Shown: piece after piece, positions 45,574-55,900 of the stretch
Numbering within the stretch: the first letter of the stretch is position 1
Layout: each line of letters opens with the position of its first letter
Source of the DNA: Thiothrix caldifontis
Lineage (GTDB): Bacteria; Pseudomonadota; Gammaproteobacteria; Thiotrichales; Thiotrichaceae
NCBI RefSeq assembly: GCF_900107695.1
Contig: NZ_FNQP01000015.1
Span: 24,392-88,391, forward strand
Length of the DNA: 64,000 bases
Reading direction: 5' to 3'
Position numbers and translations under genes: made by a program
The notes under the pieces: model-generated
What the model saw: the letters and a program-made list of their open reading frames with translations, nothing else
Database searches by the model: none
Told to the model about the DNA's origin: nothing

Positions 45574-46452
45574 TCATTGGGTTATATACTGGGTTGTACT
45601 TTCATCAGTCCCGTCGCCATTTGCATCTAGCCCCATCCATAGACGGGCGTCGATGAGGCGCAGGTGTAATTTGCCGCCATTGTTGCCCTCTATGACAATT
45701 TCGCCTTGCATTGGTGTTCCGTTGATCGCTATAAACGGTGCAAGGGTTGAAAGCTTGACGCACCCATTGGCGTTTTCACACATGCCTCCAGACAGGTAGT
45801 CGCCATTGTTGTTTGTCACAAGTTGAAGGTTGTTGTCCAGTAACTGGGAACCCGAATTGCTTTTACGCAGTAAGGTCGATACTGCTCGCAATTCGCCTGT
45901 ACTGGTATTTTCAGTGTAATGGACGCTGCCTGTTGTGGAATAACTGATCCCATTAATGATTTCTGAGAGATTGCTGGTGCTCATAGTAAAATCAGTAGCT
46001 GTTTGTAAAGCAGCATCGAATGCATTAACGGTAATTGTTAAAACGCCGTCGATTACTCCGCTACCAGTGTTGCATTGAGTGCTGGTAATTTGTAATGTGC
46101 CGGTATTGTTTATATTGTCCAGTTCGCCGATTACCCGTTGGGTTCCGCCACTTGGACATGAGCCGCCTACGTCAATTGAACGAGCTTGGTTATTTTGTGG
46201 GGGAACCTGATTTTTACTGGTTGCTGACCTGCCAGTCACGGCAGTGACTGCTTTAGTAATATTGGTAATGGAAATGAAAACCCCCTCTGCAAATATCGCC
46301 TGATTGTTGGTATTCAGGGGTGCCAGTTCACGACTTCCGGTATAGGCAGTGTTGCTGATGGCGATCTGACCGCCAGAATCACTACTACCACCTCCACATG
46401 CTGTCAATTGGGTTACAAGCAGTGATGCAATAGCAATATTTTTATAGTGCAT
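45574..46452 (-). CDS. Lipoprotein of unknown function
   Basis: The product is 292 residues. A lipoprotein signal ends at QLTAC, followed by a GGGSSDSGG linker. The mature part is rich in Asn, Thr, Ser and Gly with alternating strands, two cysteine pairs (SCPSGG...QCNTGS and MCENANGC), and ends DGTDESTTQYITQ after a Ca-binding-like DANGDGTDES. No family is recognised. It follows the transglutaminase-like gene by about 50 nt on the same strand and may belong to the same surface operon. Confidence 0.75.
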   Translation of the reverse strand: MHYKNIAIASLLVTQLTACGGGSSDSGGQIAISNTAYTGSRELAPLNTNNQAIFAEGVFISITNITKAVTAVTGRSATSKNQVPPQNNQARSIDVGGSCPSGGTQRVIGELDNINNTGTLQITSTQCNTGSGVIDGVLTITVNAFDAALQTATDFTMSTSNLSEIINGISYSTTGSVHYTENTSTGELRAVSTLLRKSNSGSQLLDNNLQLVTNNNGDYLSGGMCENANGCVKLSTLAPFIAINGTPMQGEIVIEGNNGGKLHLRLIDARLWMGLDANGDGTDESTTQYITQ

Positions 46453-46503
46453 GAAAAATCCTTCCTGTTTAAAACATTCTGCTTTTTAAAAGCACCCCAG
46501 TTT

Positions 46504-47421
46504 TTACAATAATCTTACTTTTAGTCCACTGGGTGCTGAAAACAGCCGTTGAGACCAAGCAAATGAATTAGCCTTCGATGGAACAGTTACTTTCATTGCT
46601 ACGTAGTGATCTTCGCTTCCCATAAAATTCTTGTTCATTGCGTCAACGACCCTCCATGCACCATCAATATAGATTTCTGCCCAGTTATGATAATCTTGAG
46701 CCTTGAGGAGTTTGTTGCTCTCGACAATAAAACCGCTCATCATTCTTGCGGGAATTCCTTTCGCCCTAGCCAATGCGCCGAAAAGATACATGTGTCCTGT
46801 ACAATCTCCCTTCTTTTCTTCTAAAGTGAAAAGAGCGCCCCTTTCCTGATCCAGAAAACCTGATATGGCGATATTTTCTAGATCCCAAGCATAGATTTCT
46901 TTGGCAATATCCATAGCATTGTTTGCCTTGAGTGAGGCAGAAACCTGTTGTAACTGGACATTGTTGAATTCGAGATATTTCTCGGCCTTCAGGTAAGGCT
47001 CTGGATCAGGTAGGGGTTCTGCTTTTGGTTGTTTTTCCATGACAAGGTCAACCCTAATATCAATGATTGTGCTTTCATACGGTGCTAGTGTTGGCAAATG
47101 CAGTGACAATGACTGATTCCATTGATCATGAGGAATTTGTTCATATCTTGTGGAAACATTGAGATTTTTTATTTGCTGACGGGAAACGTTAGCGGGCAAG
47201 GCCAATTGAATCATGGCCTCTTCAACAGTTTTATTCTTGGGATTTTTTATCTCAAGCTTGTAACGGATGCTTTTTTCGACTGATATGGGTTTCCCGGAAA
47301 GTAATTCGGCAGTGAGCATATGATTCCTGTCGAGGTAAGCATAAGCAAGCCACACCAAGGAAATCAGTAAAAGCAAGGCGCTTACTAAACACAATTCATG
47401 TCTGATACAGTTTTTCAACAT
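46504..47421 (-). CDS. Membrane-anchored transglutaminase-like protein
   Basis: The product is 305 residues. One N-terminal membrane segment (LVSALLLLISLVWLAYAYL) is followed by an Ig-like beta domain (about 40-130) and a transglutaminase-like domain. The papain-type triad is complete: C207 in KKGDCTGHMYLFG, H245 in DYHNWAEIYIDG and D260 in WRVVDAMN. The enzyme faces the periplasm. Bacterial members may be proteases, amidases or cross-linkers; which applies is not known. It lies about 97 nt downstream of the PKD protein gene and could process or anchor the large surface proteins encoded upstream. Confidence 0.85.
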   Translation of the reverse strand: MLKNCIRHELCLVSALLLLISLVWLAYAYLDRNHMLTAELLSGKPISVEKSIRYKLEIKNPKNKTVEEAMIQLALPANVSRQQIKNLNVSTRYEQIPHDQWNQSLSLHLPTLAPYESTIIDIRVDLVMEKQPKAEPLPDPEPYLKAEKYLEFNNVQLQQVSASLKANNAMDIAKEIYAWDLENIAISGFLDQERGALFTLEEKKGDCTGHMYLFGALARAKGIPARMMSGFIVESNKLLKAQDYHNWAEIYIDGAWRVVDAMNKNFMGSEDHYVAMKVTVPSKANSFAWSQRLFSAPSGLKVRLL

Positions 47422-47518
47422 ACATCCTCAAACAGTATTATTATCAGCAAATCCATTAGGGATTTGCTGATAGCGTTGCTCGATATCAATAGAACCAAAA
47501 CTCCATATGCCCAATGGT

Positions 47519-50500
47519 TCAAGACCCCGCATCCCCGCCTGTAGAGTTGAACGGAATGAGGCGGACATTATCAATAAACCCTGAATTACCGTTCCCCTGT
47601 GCAACAAATGTCAGTATGGAAGTCGGATTATTGCTTTGGACAAGATAAGAGTACCTGCCCCATCCCTTCTTTGTGCCGCTGATGGTTTGCAGCTTTACAT
47701 CATTCCAGACTACATCTAGCGTGTTGGCGCTATTTGTCTGAGCCAATATAGTAGTCGTCAGGGTTTTGGCCAAACCTGTCTCCACAACATCATTACATGA
47801 ATGGCCTGACGTGTTGGCGAGTATACCGTGAATCGATATATTCGTCCCACAAGCGCCCAAGGCCAATGGAAAACCATTCTGTCTGTCCGCAACGTCAGGG
47901 GAATAATAGAAACTTAGCAAATAGGTCTGGCCTGGCACTGTTTGCAGGCTTGTCCTGACCCCACTATTGTCTTTTGCATCAAGCGCGAGCTTGTCATCTC
48001 CATCAATGGCGGTGATGCCGGACATATTGCCCCTTTGAATCTCCAGTGTCCCTTTTTCGGCAATCCATCCTAGAATTGACTCAAAGCTACCCCAGGTACC
48101 TTGGTTCAGTGCGTCATGCTCTTCAAACGAACCATTTTCCACCAGATTCAGTGCTACCGCTTCTGATACCGTGACTGGCTGGCTTGCCGAGTGCGTTGCG
48201 CCATGCTGGTCTGTGACTGTCAGGCTAGCTTGGTAAACGCCTGCTCCTGTATAGATATGGGGGGTAGTCATCCCCTCGACCCCGGCGCTGCCATCACCGA
48301 AGTCCCAGACATAGCGGACAATGCTGTCATCCGGATCGGTGGAGTCTCCCCCATCAAATATGACGCTTAACGGTGCGACCCCGTCGGTGTTTGGCGTCAA
48401 ACGGATTTTGGCAATAGGGGGCTGGTTCGCGGATGGGTTAACGTAAATAACGGCCGCAGTGTTACTTTTTGCCCCCTTATTGTCGGTCACCGTCAGCGTC
48501 ACTGTGTATTCTCCTACCACTTCACAAGTGTGGCTGACTGTCTTGCCGGTTGCGGTTGCGCCATCGCCAAAGTCCCAGTGATATTCAGCAATGGAGCCAT
48601 CGCTGTCAGTGGAAGCGCTTCCGTCAAGACTGGTATGGAATGGAGCCGAGCCTGACAGGGCATTCGCCTTGATGACGGCTACTGGAACCGTATTCGCTTC
48701 ATTGACGGTAATGCCCACAGAAGCCGTATGCGTCGCCCCCAGATTATCCGTCACGGTCAAGATGACGGTGTAATTGCCTGCTGTGTTGAATGTATGGTTG
48801 AAACTGCTCCCCTCATGGGTGGTTCCATCACTACTTGTCCAAGCATAACGGATGATCTTTCCGTCACTGTCACTGGAATCAATGCCGGAAAACTGCACCG
48901 TTAATGGCGCGTTACCCGATGAGACATCCGTTGTAATAGCAGCGACCGGAGCTTTGTTGCTATTGGCGACCAGTGGATTAGTGCCTGCTTGGTATTCCTG
49001 CAAGTTACTGAAACCATCGCCGTCAGGATCATTGTTAGCGTCACCGCCATTATCTTGATTCAGGCTGTACTGCTGCTCCCAAAAATCCGGCACACCATCC
49101 TTGTCACTGTCAACCAGTTTGTTACCTGTTACTGTCACCATCATTGTTTTTGAAGCAGTCAGGTTGCTGTTCTGCGCATCTGTGGCGATAAAGGTCAGTG
49201 TGTAAGGACTTTTGTCAGCCGCGCCAACTGGTGCCAGCCAGTTGAACCTTCCCATGCCGTTACCCAAGTCGGTAAATATAGCGCTGCTAGGCAGGGCAGA
49301 CACATCAACGCTGAGGACTGGTTGATCTAGCGTATTCTGGTCGAGCGCTTGCACCATGAATGTCAGCACGTTGCCTTCTGATACGCTGCGGTCAGGGATG
49401 TCAATGAATGTCGGTGCCGTATTGACCACAAAGTTATAGCTGACCATCCGCTCCAAGCTGTCAGCCAGACCTGTCCTGCGTGCAATGGACTTGACCGTGG
49501 TGGTTGCGTTCACTTCAAATGGGGCAGTGTAAAGCTGGGTGGCAGGATTCTTGTCCGGATCTGGGGAAGAACCGTCTAGGGTATAATAAAGCGCTGCTCC
49601 TTCCGTCGCCGAGCTGATCGCCACTTTCACCGCTTCAGAAATGGTCCCACCTGCGGGAGTGATCGCTGGAGTCGCGGTCATCGCTAGGTTGACATGGCGG
49701 CGCGGTACTACCGTGTCTGCCTCAATGGATGTGTCGTCGGCTGCAAATACGGCTCCATCGACCGTCAGGATGGCTGCCGTCTCGTCCGTATGTTGGGTTT
49801 CCTCGTCGGCAGATTTTTCTTCCTCAATCCACAGGTTGGTAATACCGTCGTCCAGCAGTACGGGCGTACTGTTCAACACGCGGCTTGCATACGTGGTTAC
49901 ATGGTCAGCGCCAGCCACATGGATTCTGCTGTTGGCAAAAGGTGAATAGATTGCCAGATAAGCGACCTGTTCCCTGCCATGGCTGGTGTTGGCTTCTTCC
50001 TCAAACAGCGCCGCTTCAAAACCGTCAGTGGTCACATTGCGTGCTCTGACCGTCACCGGATCATTGTCATTCATGCTCTGGATGCTTAACAGCAGCTGCG
50101 GGACCCCGGCGAAACCTTGGGAAAATTTGCGGGACGTCCAGTGTTCCTCACCTGCAACCTCAAACTTCCCAACTTCCCAGATGCTGCCATCGCTCATAAC
50201 ATGTCGGCCTGGCTCCAGCACCAAATATGGCACGGATTCCAGTTCGTGCTTGTCATCCAGATAATTCCACTCCTGCAAACGCAGATTGAAACTGTCAGTA
50301 GCCACGTTACGGAGACGCACCAGCGCAGGAGCGGCTTCGTTATCCGTCGGTACGCCTGTAAATACCACAGGGTTGGTAAAACCAGAGAGGTTTACGGTCT
50401 GCCAGTTGCTGCCCAGCGAGGCATGGCCTGTTAGGAAGCCAATGTGTGCAGGCGTTTCCGGATCAGTGCCTTGGCGGAACTCATCCAGATCGCTGATGCC

Positions 50501-52204
50501 GTCACCGTCAAAATCACCCGTTCCATCCCGATCCAGTGTGCCGAAATGTTCCAGTTCCCATGCGTCATCCATGCCATCGCCATCGGTGTCATGACCGGGG
50601 TTCACGGTGATGAATGCCTTGCGGGTGGCTTGCAGCTCACCGTCACTGGCGATGAAGGTGATTTCGTGCTTGCCTGCCTGACCCGTTGCCGGTGTCCAAT
50701 CGAATACCGCCTTGCCATTGCCTTGATCTACGAACGTGGAACCCGGCGGCAGGTTTGTGGCGCTCAGCAGCGGAGTCGTCCCATTCGGATCAGAAGCTTC
50801 CACTAGGAAGGAAATCTGTTTACTCTCATTGGTGCTTCGGTCAGGTATGAACTGCAATACCGGCGCTTGCGGCACATTAGCTTTCTCATCAAACACCAGC
50901 GTGTATTTGCCGGTGGAGTTGGCGTCAAACAGATTGAGGGAGTAGTCATACTCGCCGCCGCCTTTACGCTCCTTGGCGAACCAGACGTTATCCAGTGACA
51001 GTACCTTGCCATCGGAACGGATCGCGCTTTTCACCACCTTGCTGCCCACGAAGGGGTCTGTCAGCTTAATGTAAGTGAAACCATCACCCGCTGTTCCTGT
51101 CAGGGTATGGAATTGCTCAGTTCCCACCTGATTGCTGAAGTCAAGGCTGGCGGTGGCTGACCGGTCGGTAACCGCCGTATCGACATTATCCGATTCATAG
51201 ACTTTGTAGGCGTTGTTGTCATTGGCTAGGAAGTCGCGCACGGCGTCACGCCCCGGTAGGTCGACCCGCACATCACGTACCAGGAAGTGTGTATTGGTTG
51301 CGGTAATCAGTGAAGTCAGTTTCCCGCCCAGTACATCGGCATGGGTCAAGCTGGCATCGAATTTCGTGAATTCCCCTGCTAGGCTGGTCTGCATCAGCCA
51401 ACGTCCGGTCGACGCTTTGCCGGAGGCAATATCGCCAAAATTGAGCAGCAGGCTGGGTTCGCTCGGCTGGTCATTCAGGGTGCTGCCAAGGATGCTGAAA
51501 TCAATCAGTAGCCCTTGTTTGTTCTCAATGATTTTAGGCTGGGCGGATTCAATTTTGAGGCTTTGGGCTGTACCGCTGCCATTGTTTTGTACACGCACGC
51601 CTAGGCTAAATGGTTCGGTTGCTTCAATGGTATCGGTTAACGGGTCGTCACCGGGGGTAAAGCGGGTCAGGAAATAGTCCAGCACAATGCTGGGCAGCGG
51701 TTTGACACGGATAAAATCCGGGGCGACCTGCACGACTTCGGGGCGACCAGCAACGGCATAGGATAACTCCGCACCCACATAATACAGTTCGCCCAAGGCG
51801 CTACCAGCAGAAGCACCCGGTGCAGGTACGATTAGCCAGTGCATGTCAGCAACCGTTTGCGGTGCAATCGTACCGCCCTGCACAGAATCAATGCCTGTTA
51901 GCGTATCGACGCGGACAAAAAACTTCGCATCCGTGGCATTTGGGTCAGAGCTGGCAACCACTGGTTTGCCGTAGCGATCCTGAAAATTGATTTTGACGGT
52001 AACATTCTCCAGCGGGATGGCAGCCAGCTCGTTATGCACTTTCATATTGGCGTCAAAGCCTTGGCGCTCCAGTGTCAGCTCCTGCTTGATCTCGATCTTC
52101 ACCTCAGCACATACAGGCTCGGCGGCAAAAGCCTGCGGCAAGCCGGATACCACCAGCAGCAGTAGCACGAGTGAGAAGAATGCCTTGTCTATTTTCCCGA
52201 TCAT
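47519..52204 (-). CDS. Large secreted PKD/lectin-like multidomain protein (1561 aa)
   Basis: A signal peptide (FSLVLLLLVVSGLPQAFA) is followed by a long N-terminal beta-rich region (about 30-430). A putative-Ig module lies at about 440-530, a calcium-binding thrombospondin-type-3 stretch (DTDGDGMDDAWELEHF) at about 535-570, a duplicated H-type-lectin-like region at about 588-770, and a chitobiase C-terminal-like module (ALYYTLDGSSPDP) at about 840-928. A second putative-Ig module, a second calcium stretch (DSDKDGVPDFWEQQY) and three PKD domains (WDFGDG) at about 1075-1348 follow. A DUF642-like carbohydrate-binding domain (NLVENGSFEE) ends the protein. It is probably an adhesin or polysaccharide-binding surface protein. 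There is no sortase signal; a T2SS or similar route is likely. Confidence 0.85.
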   Translation of the reverse strand: MIGKIDKAFFSLVLLLLVVSGLPQAFAAEPVCAEVKIEIKQELTLERQGFDANMKVHNELAAIPLENVTVKINFQDRYGKPVVASSDPNATDAKFFVRVDTLTGIDSVQGGTIAPQTVADMHWLIVPAPGASAGSALGELYYVGAELSYAVAGRPEVVQVAPDFIRVKPLPSIVLDYFLTRFTPGDDPLTDTIEATEPFSLGVRVQNNGSGTAQSLKIESAQPKIIENKQGLLIDFSILGSTLNDQPSEPSLLLNFGDIASGKASTGRWLMQTSLAGEFTKFDASLTHADVLGGKLTSLITATNTHFLVRDVRVDLPGRDAVRDFLANDNNAYKVYESDNVDTAVTDRSATASLDFSNQVGTEQFHTLTGTAGDGFTYIKLTDPFVGSKVVKSAIRSDGKVLSLDNVWFAKERKGGGEYDYSLNLFDANSTGKYTLVFDEKANVPQAPVLQFIPDRSTNESKQISFLVEASDPNGTTPLLSATNLPPGSTFVDQGNGKAVFDWTPATGQAGKHEITFIASDGELQATRKAFITVNPGHDTDGDGMDDAWELEHFGTLDRDGTGDFDGDGISDLDEFRQGTDPETPAHIGFLTGHASLGSNWQTVNLSGFTNPVVFTGVPTDNEAAPALVRLRNVATDSFNLRLQEWNYLDDKHELESVPYLVLEPGRHVMSDGSIWEVGKFEVAGEEHWTSRKFSQGFAGVPQLLLSIQSMNDNDPVTVRARNVTTDGFEAALFEEEANTSHGREQVAYLAIYSPFANSRIHVAGADHVTTYASRVLNSTPVLLDDGITNLWIEEEKSADEETQHTDETAAILTVDGAVFAADDTSIEADTVVPRRHVNLAMTATPAITPAGGTISEAVKVAISSATEGAALYYTLDGSSPDPDKNPATQLYTAPFEVNATTTVKSIARRTGLADSLERMVSYNFVVNTAPTFIDIPDRSVSEGNVLTFMVQALDQNTLDQPVLSVDVSALPSSAIFTDLGNGMGRFNWLAPVGAADKSPYTLTFIATDAQNSNLTASKTMMVTVTGNKLVDSDKDGVPDFWEQQYSLNQDNGGDANNDPDGDGFSNLQEYQAGTNPLVANSNKAPVAAITTDVSSGNAPLTVQFSGIDSSDSDGKIIRYAWTSSDGTTHEGSSFNHTFNTAGNYTVILTVTDNLGATHTASVGITVNEANTVPVAVIKANALSGSAPFHTSLDGSASTDSDGSIAEYHWDFGDGATATGKTVSHTCEVVGEYTVTLTVTDNKGAKSNTAAVIYVNPSANQPPIAKIRLTPNTDGVAPLSVIFDGGDSTDPDDSIVRYVWDFGDGSAGVEGMTTPHIYTGAGVYQASLTVTDQHGATHSASQPVTVSEAVALNLVENGSFEEHDALNQGTWGSFESILGWIAEKGTLEIQRGNMSGITAIDGDDKLALDAKDNSGVRTSLQTVPGQTYLLSFYYSPDVADRQNGFPLALGACGTNISIHGILANTSGHSCNDVVETGLAKTLTTTILAQTNSANTLDVVWNDVKLQTISGTKKGWGRYSYLVQSNNPTSILTFVAQGNGNSGFIDNVRLIPFNSTGGDAGS

Positions 52205-52518
52205 AGTTTTGCCTTAAGCCCAGTTGGTCTGTTACGACCAGCCTCTGTTTACCAATTTGTACCGCACTTGACGGTCAGTTTCATCTTCCGAACGCCATCA
52301 ACTTGATGGCTACCCCGTTTCCCACTCTTCCCACAGTTTTTTGCAGTAACCGCACTATGAAGCGCCATACAGCGCGATTCTTGGTGTTCCATCACTGTTA
52401 AAATACTCCCGAAATACTGCTTTTATCATCAGCAGACCGGAAAAATTTAGTTCTTTGGGAATTTCTGAAGAACTATATGTAACCTGTTACCAAATATACT
52501 GTACCGTTTTGTCAAGTG
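52205..52518. other. Intergenic region between barstar gene and PKD protein gene
   Basis: No gene is seen in this 314-bp gap. A TTGACA lies on the minus strand at 52510-52515 and a TATATT follows at too short a spacing, so the promoter is uncertain. A palindrome GTAAC-CT-GTTAC lies at 52479-52490 and a short hairpin GCCATC/GATGGC near 52300. The promoter for the PKD protein gene must lie here if it is not transcribed from the toxin operon. Confidence 0.4.
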
Positions 52519-52902
52519 TTAATCTGCACTGAGCAAGTGTTCAACCTTACATCGAACTGACTCAGGAAAAACAATTTCTAGTTTATGTTCTTCATCTATC
52601 TTCCAATCTAAGCACGCATCAGCTAGCAGATGTAAATATATTCTTAGCTCTTCTTCAGATAGTGTCGGTAAATCCTCATGCACAATTATTACCAAATATT
52701 CATCTATCCAATGAAAATCACGTAAACAATCAAACAATGCATCCCAATTAAATCCAAAATAGCCTGGTAGCAATAGAGTGTTGTAAAGTGAAGTAAAAAG
52801 CTCATCACGTGTTTTAATGCCAGATGCAATTTTACTTATAAATATATCTTTTGCTGATACCAAGTAACTTTCAATATTTTCGGAAAATTTAAAATTATTC
52901 AT
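52519..52902 (-). CDS. Barstar-family ribonuclease inhibitor (immunity protein)
   Basis: The product is 127 residues, soluble and acidic. The barstar signature is seen in TRDELFTSLYNTLLLPGYFGFNWDALFDCLRDF and the following LVIIVHEDLPTL. Barstar proteins bind and block barnase/RNase Sa-type ribonucleases in the cytoplasm. The gene starts 15 nt after the stop of the RHS gene, whose C-terminus is just such a ribonuclease, so it is the cognate immunity gene. It is markedly AT-rich compared with the surrounding genes. Confidence 0.88.
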   Translation of the reverse strand: MNNFKFSENIESYLVSAKDIFISKIASGIKTRDELFTSLYNTLLLPGYFGFNWDALFDCLRDFHWIDEYLVIIVHEDLPTLSEEELRIYLHLLADACLDWKIDEEHKLEIVFPESVRCKVEHLLSAD

Positions 52903-52917
52903 AATATATCTTGTAAA

Positions 52918-55900
52918 TTACGGATTAATAGGTATAAAAGTTCCATAGTGGTCAGCGGTATAATAAGCATCACCACCTGCTCCTGTTATTATTCTTTGAG
53001 GCCCTGGACCGTTTACATTAGGCGTTGGATGTACATACTCTGTGTAATAGCCTTCAGGCTTTTTTGGCAATAACCCTTCTTTATTTTTGAATATCGAACC
53101 GTCATTCCGATGAGGAAATTTTTCACCTGATTTTATTCTATCCAAAGTTGGCTTTAAGTCGACAGTTCCATCTAGGACTGTTCCTGTACGTTTGTCTACA
53201 ACTTTGACACCATTTATGAACCTTGTTGTGTCCTTTAGAACACAAGTGTTATGTACCCACAACTCTTGGTCTGAGACAGCGTAGGTGTGGAAGTCTGCTA
53301 CTTCGAGGTTATACATCTCGATGGCAGAATCAAGGCGTTCGCTGCCTTTCAGGGTTAGACGGTCACCTTTCAGGCTGACCAGTTGGTCTCCGGTTTGGAG
53401 TTCATCGGCGCGAATCCAGCCTTTGCCCTCTACGAAAAACGGGTGTTCGTCGGAGGTGGTGATGACTGTTTCACCGGAAACAGAGGCTACTGTCAGCAGC
53501 CGCACGTCAGAGTCGTGGGCTTCCACAAAGACGTGGCTGACCGGCTTGGCGGCGACCTCCCCGGTCTTTTCATCGCGGGCATAGACCAGATCACCTTCTT
53601 TCAAGCTGCTAATTTCCCGATAGCCTTCCGGCGTGGCGACGAGGGTGGAGCCTTCAAAGCTACAGAATTTTTTCTCCAGCTTTTTGATGAGCTTAAACGG
53701 CTTGAAAACTGCCAGGGCGGCTGATGTCAGCGCATCTTCAAAACAGCCTCCGGCGAACTGATTAAAAGCGTCAATGACATTAGCGGCGGTCATATCCCAA
53801 AACAGAGCACCCAACCCGCCTTGGTCGCTGATGTCCTGATTGGCATGGTTCAATAGCCAATCAACAAACTGCCCAGCTTCGCTAGAGCTTGGTGACAAAC
53901 CTAACGGGTCAATCCAGTACAGCGGGTTTCCACCCACATAAGCGTAGGTATTGATGCCGCCCGCCAGACCAATCGGGTCAGAGGTGATGTACCTGCCGAT
54001 CTCCGGGTCGTAGTAGCGGAAGTAGTTGTAGTGCAGCCCGGTTTCGGCATCATAGTATTGCCCCGCCAGCCGCAGGTTGTTGGTGATGGTTTTCGTGTTG
54101 ACGGATGCCTGACCGAATGGGGTGTAACTGGCATCCCACAGCACTGTGCCGCTGGCAGTGACAACCTGTTGCGGGGTTCCCAGATGGTCATTCAGGTAGT
54201 AACCGGTATAGCCGTTCTGCTGGATATAAAGCGGTGATGTGCCCCAAGTGCTGCCCGGCTTATAACCATAGCGGGTGGTAACATTGCCACTGGCGTCAAA
54301 TTCAGCGACCAAACCTTCACTGGCATAAAAAAAGTAAGTGGTGTTGCCGTTGACGGTCTTGCTAATACGGCGACCGAATGGGTCATACTGGTAACTGGCA
54401 ATCGAGCTGCCATCGGCTGCCTTGACCTCACGCAAACGGTTTACATGGTCGTAGACGAAAGTTTTTTGCAAATTCAGCGTGGCATGGCTAATGCTGATCA
54501 GGCTGCCGTTGGCATCGTAACCATAGTTAAGGTCGCCTCGCCGAGTCAGGCGATCTTGCGCGTCGTAGTCCCAGCCCGGATTCTGATAATCATCGCGGCT
54601 GTCGCTGCTGCGGTTGCCAACAGCATCATAGCCAAGATTGACAGTCTCAGTGCTACCGTTATCCCCCGGCAGGGTATATTGGGTGAGCCGTTCCTTTGAG
54701 TCATATTCAAAATGGCGTTGCCCCGGTTTGCTGCCAGTCTGGATATTCTGTGCAGTGATATTATCAGCCGAGTCGTATTCATATTGGTAATCGAATAGCT
54801 TGGTTCCCGCGCCTTTGGAAACATTGATCTGGCGGGGACGCAGGTAGCCGTCATACTCCCTGCCTTGTTGGATGCCGCCCGGCAAGGTCACGGTTTTGGC
54901 AGCCATCCACTGGTTTTCATTGACCACAAAACTGCCCTGACCGGGGATGCTGACGGTCTGTAGCTGGTTGTTGTTGTCGTAGCTGTAGGTGACGGTTATG
55001 CCATCCGGGCCGGTAAAGCTTTTCTTGAGGCCGTTGGGGTAATAGCTGTAAGCAGCCGTTTTACTGAAGCTGCCGTAGTTGATCGTCCAACGGGTAAGGC
55101 GGTCTGCCGCATCGTAGGTATAGCTACCAGAGGTGACACCATCGTCGTAGCTGGTGAGACGATCCAACACATCATAGCCGTAAGTGATGGTTTTTTTGGC
55201 GTTGGCGATGCCTGCACTGGCGGTTTCATTGTCGAAGTAGCTGCTGCTAATCAGACGGTCATCGTCATCGTATTCATAGGTGCTGACCTGCCCCTTGGCG
55301 TCAATCTGTTTGATGACGTTGCCGTTGGCGTCGTATTCCAGCCGGTATTCGCTGTTGTCCGGCAAAATCTCTTTGGTTAGTTCATCCCTATCATTGTATT
55401 CGTAACGGCGTATCTGCTCATTGCGGGCATTCGTGACCTGATTGAGGTTATGGTGAATGTCATAGCCATACTGGGTACTCTGCTGCATTCTGTCTTCATG
55501 GCGGATCACGCGTTGATGAGCATCATAGAACAGTTTGGAAACATGACCATTTGGGTCAGTGAACTGTGCCAGACTGCCCGCCAGATCATACTTGTAACTA
55601 CGGGTGCGTGGGATTTCACCATCTGCCTGATCGGTTTCCCGCGTTACCCGGTTAAGGCTGTCGTACTCTAGTGTTGTGCTATAGCCGGGATAGTGTGTTT
55701 CGTTCAACAGCCCCTTGTAAGGCTTGAGGTTGAGATAGCCGTAGTCCCCGTTGACTTCATTGCCGTTGCCGTCAATGGTTTTGACCAAATGACCATTTAG
55801 GTCATACTCAGCTTTCAGTACGGTTTTTTGGGTTGCATCAACAATGCTGGTGATATAGCCCCGGCTGTTATACCCAATATGCGTGGTTGCACCCAGCGGA

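Noticed and set aside
52479..52515. TTGACA/TATATT pair as a promoter of the PKD protein gene
   Set aside because: The spacing between the two hexamers is about 11 nt, too short for a sigma-70 promoter.
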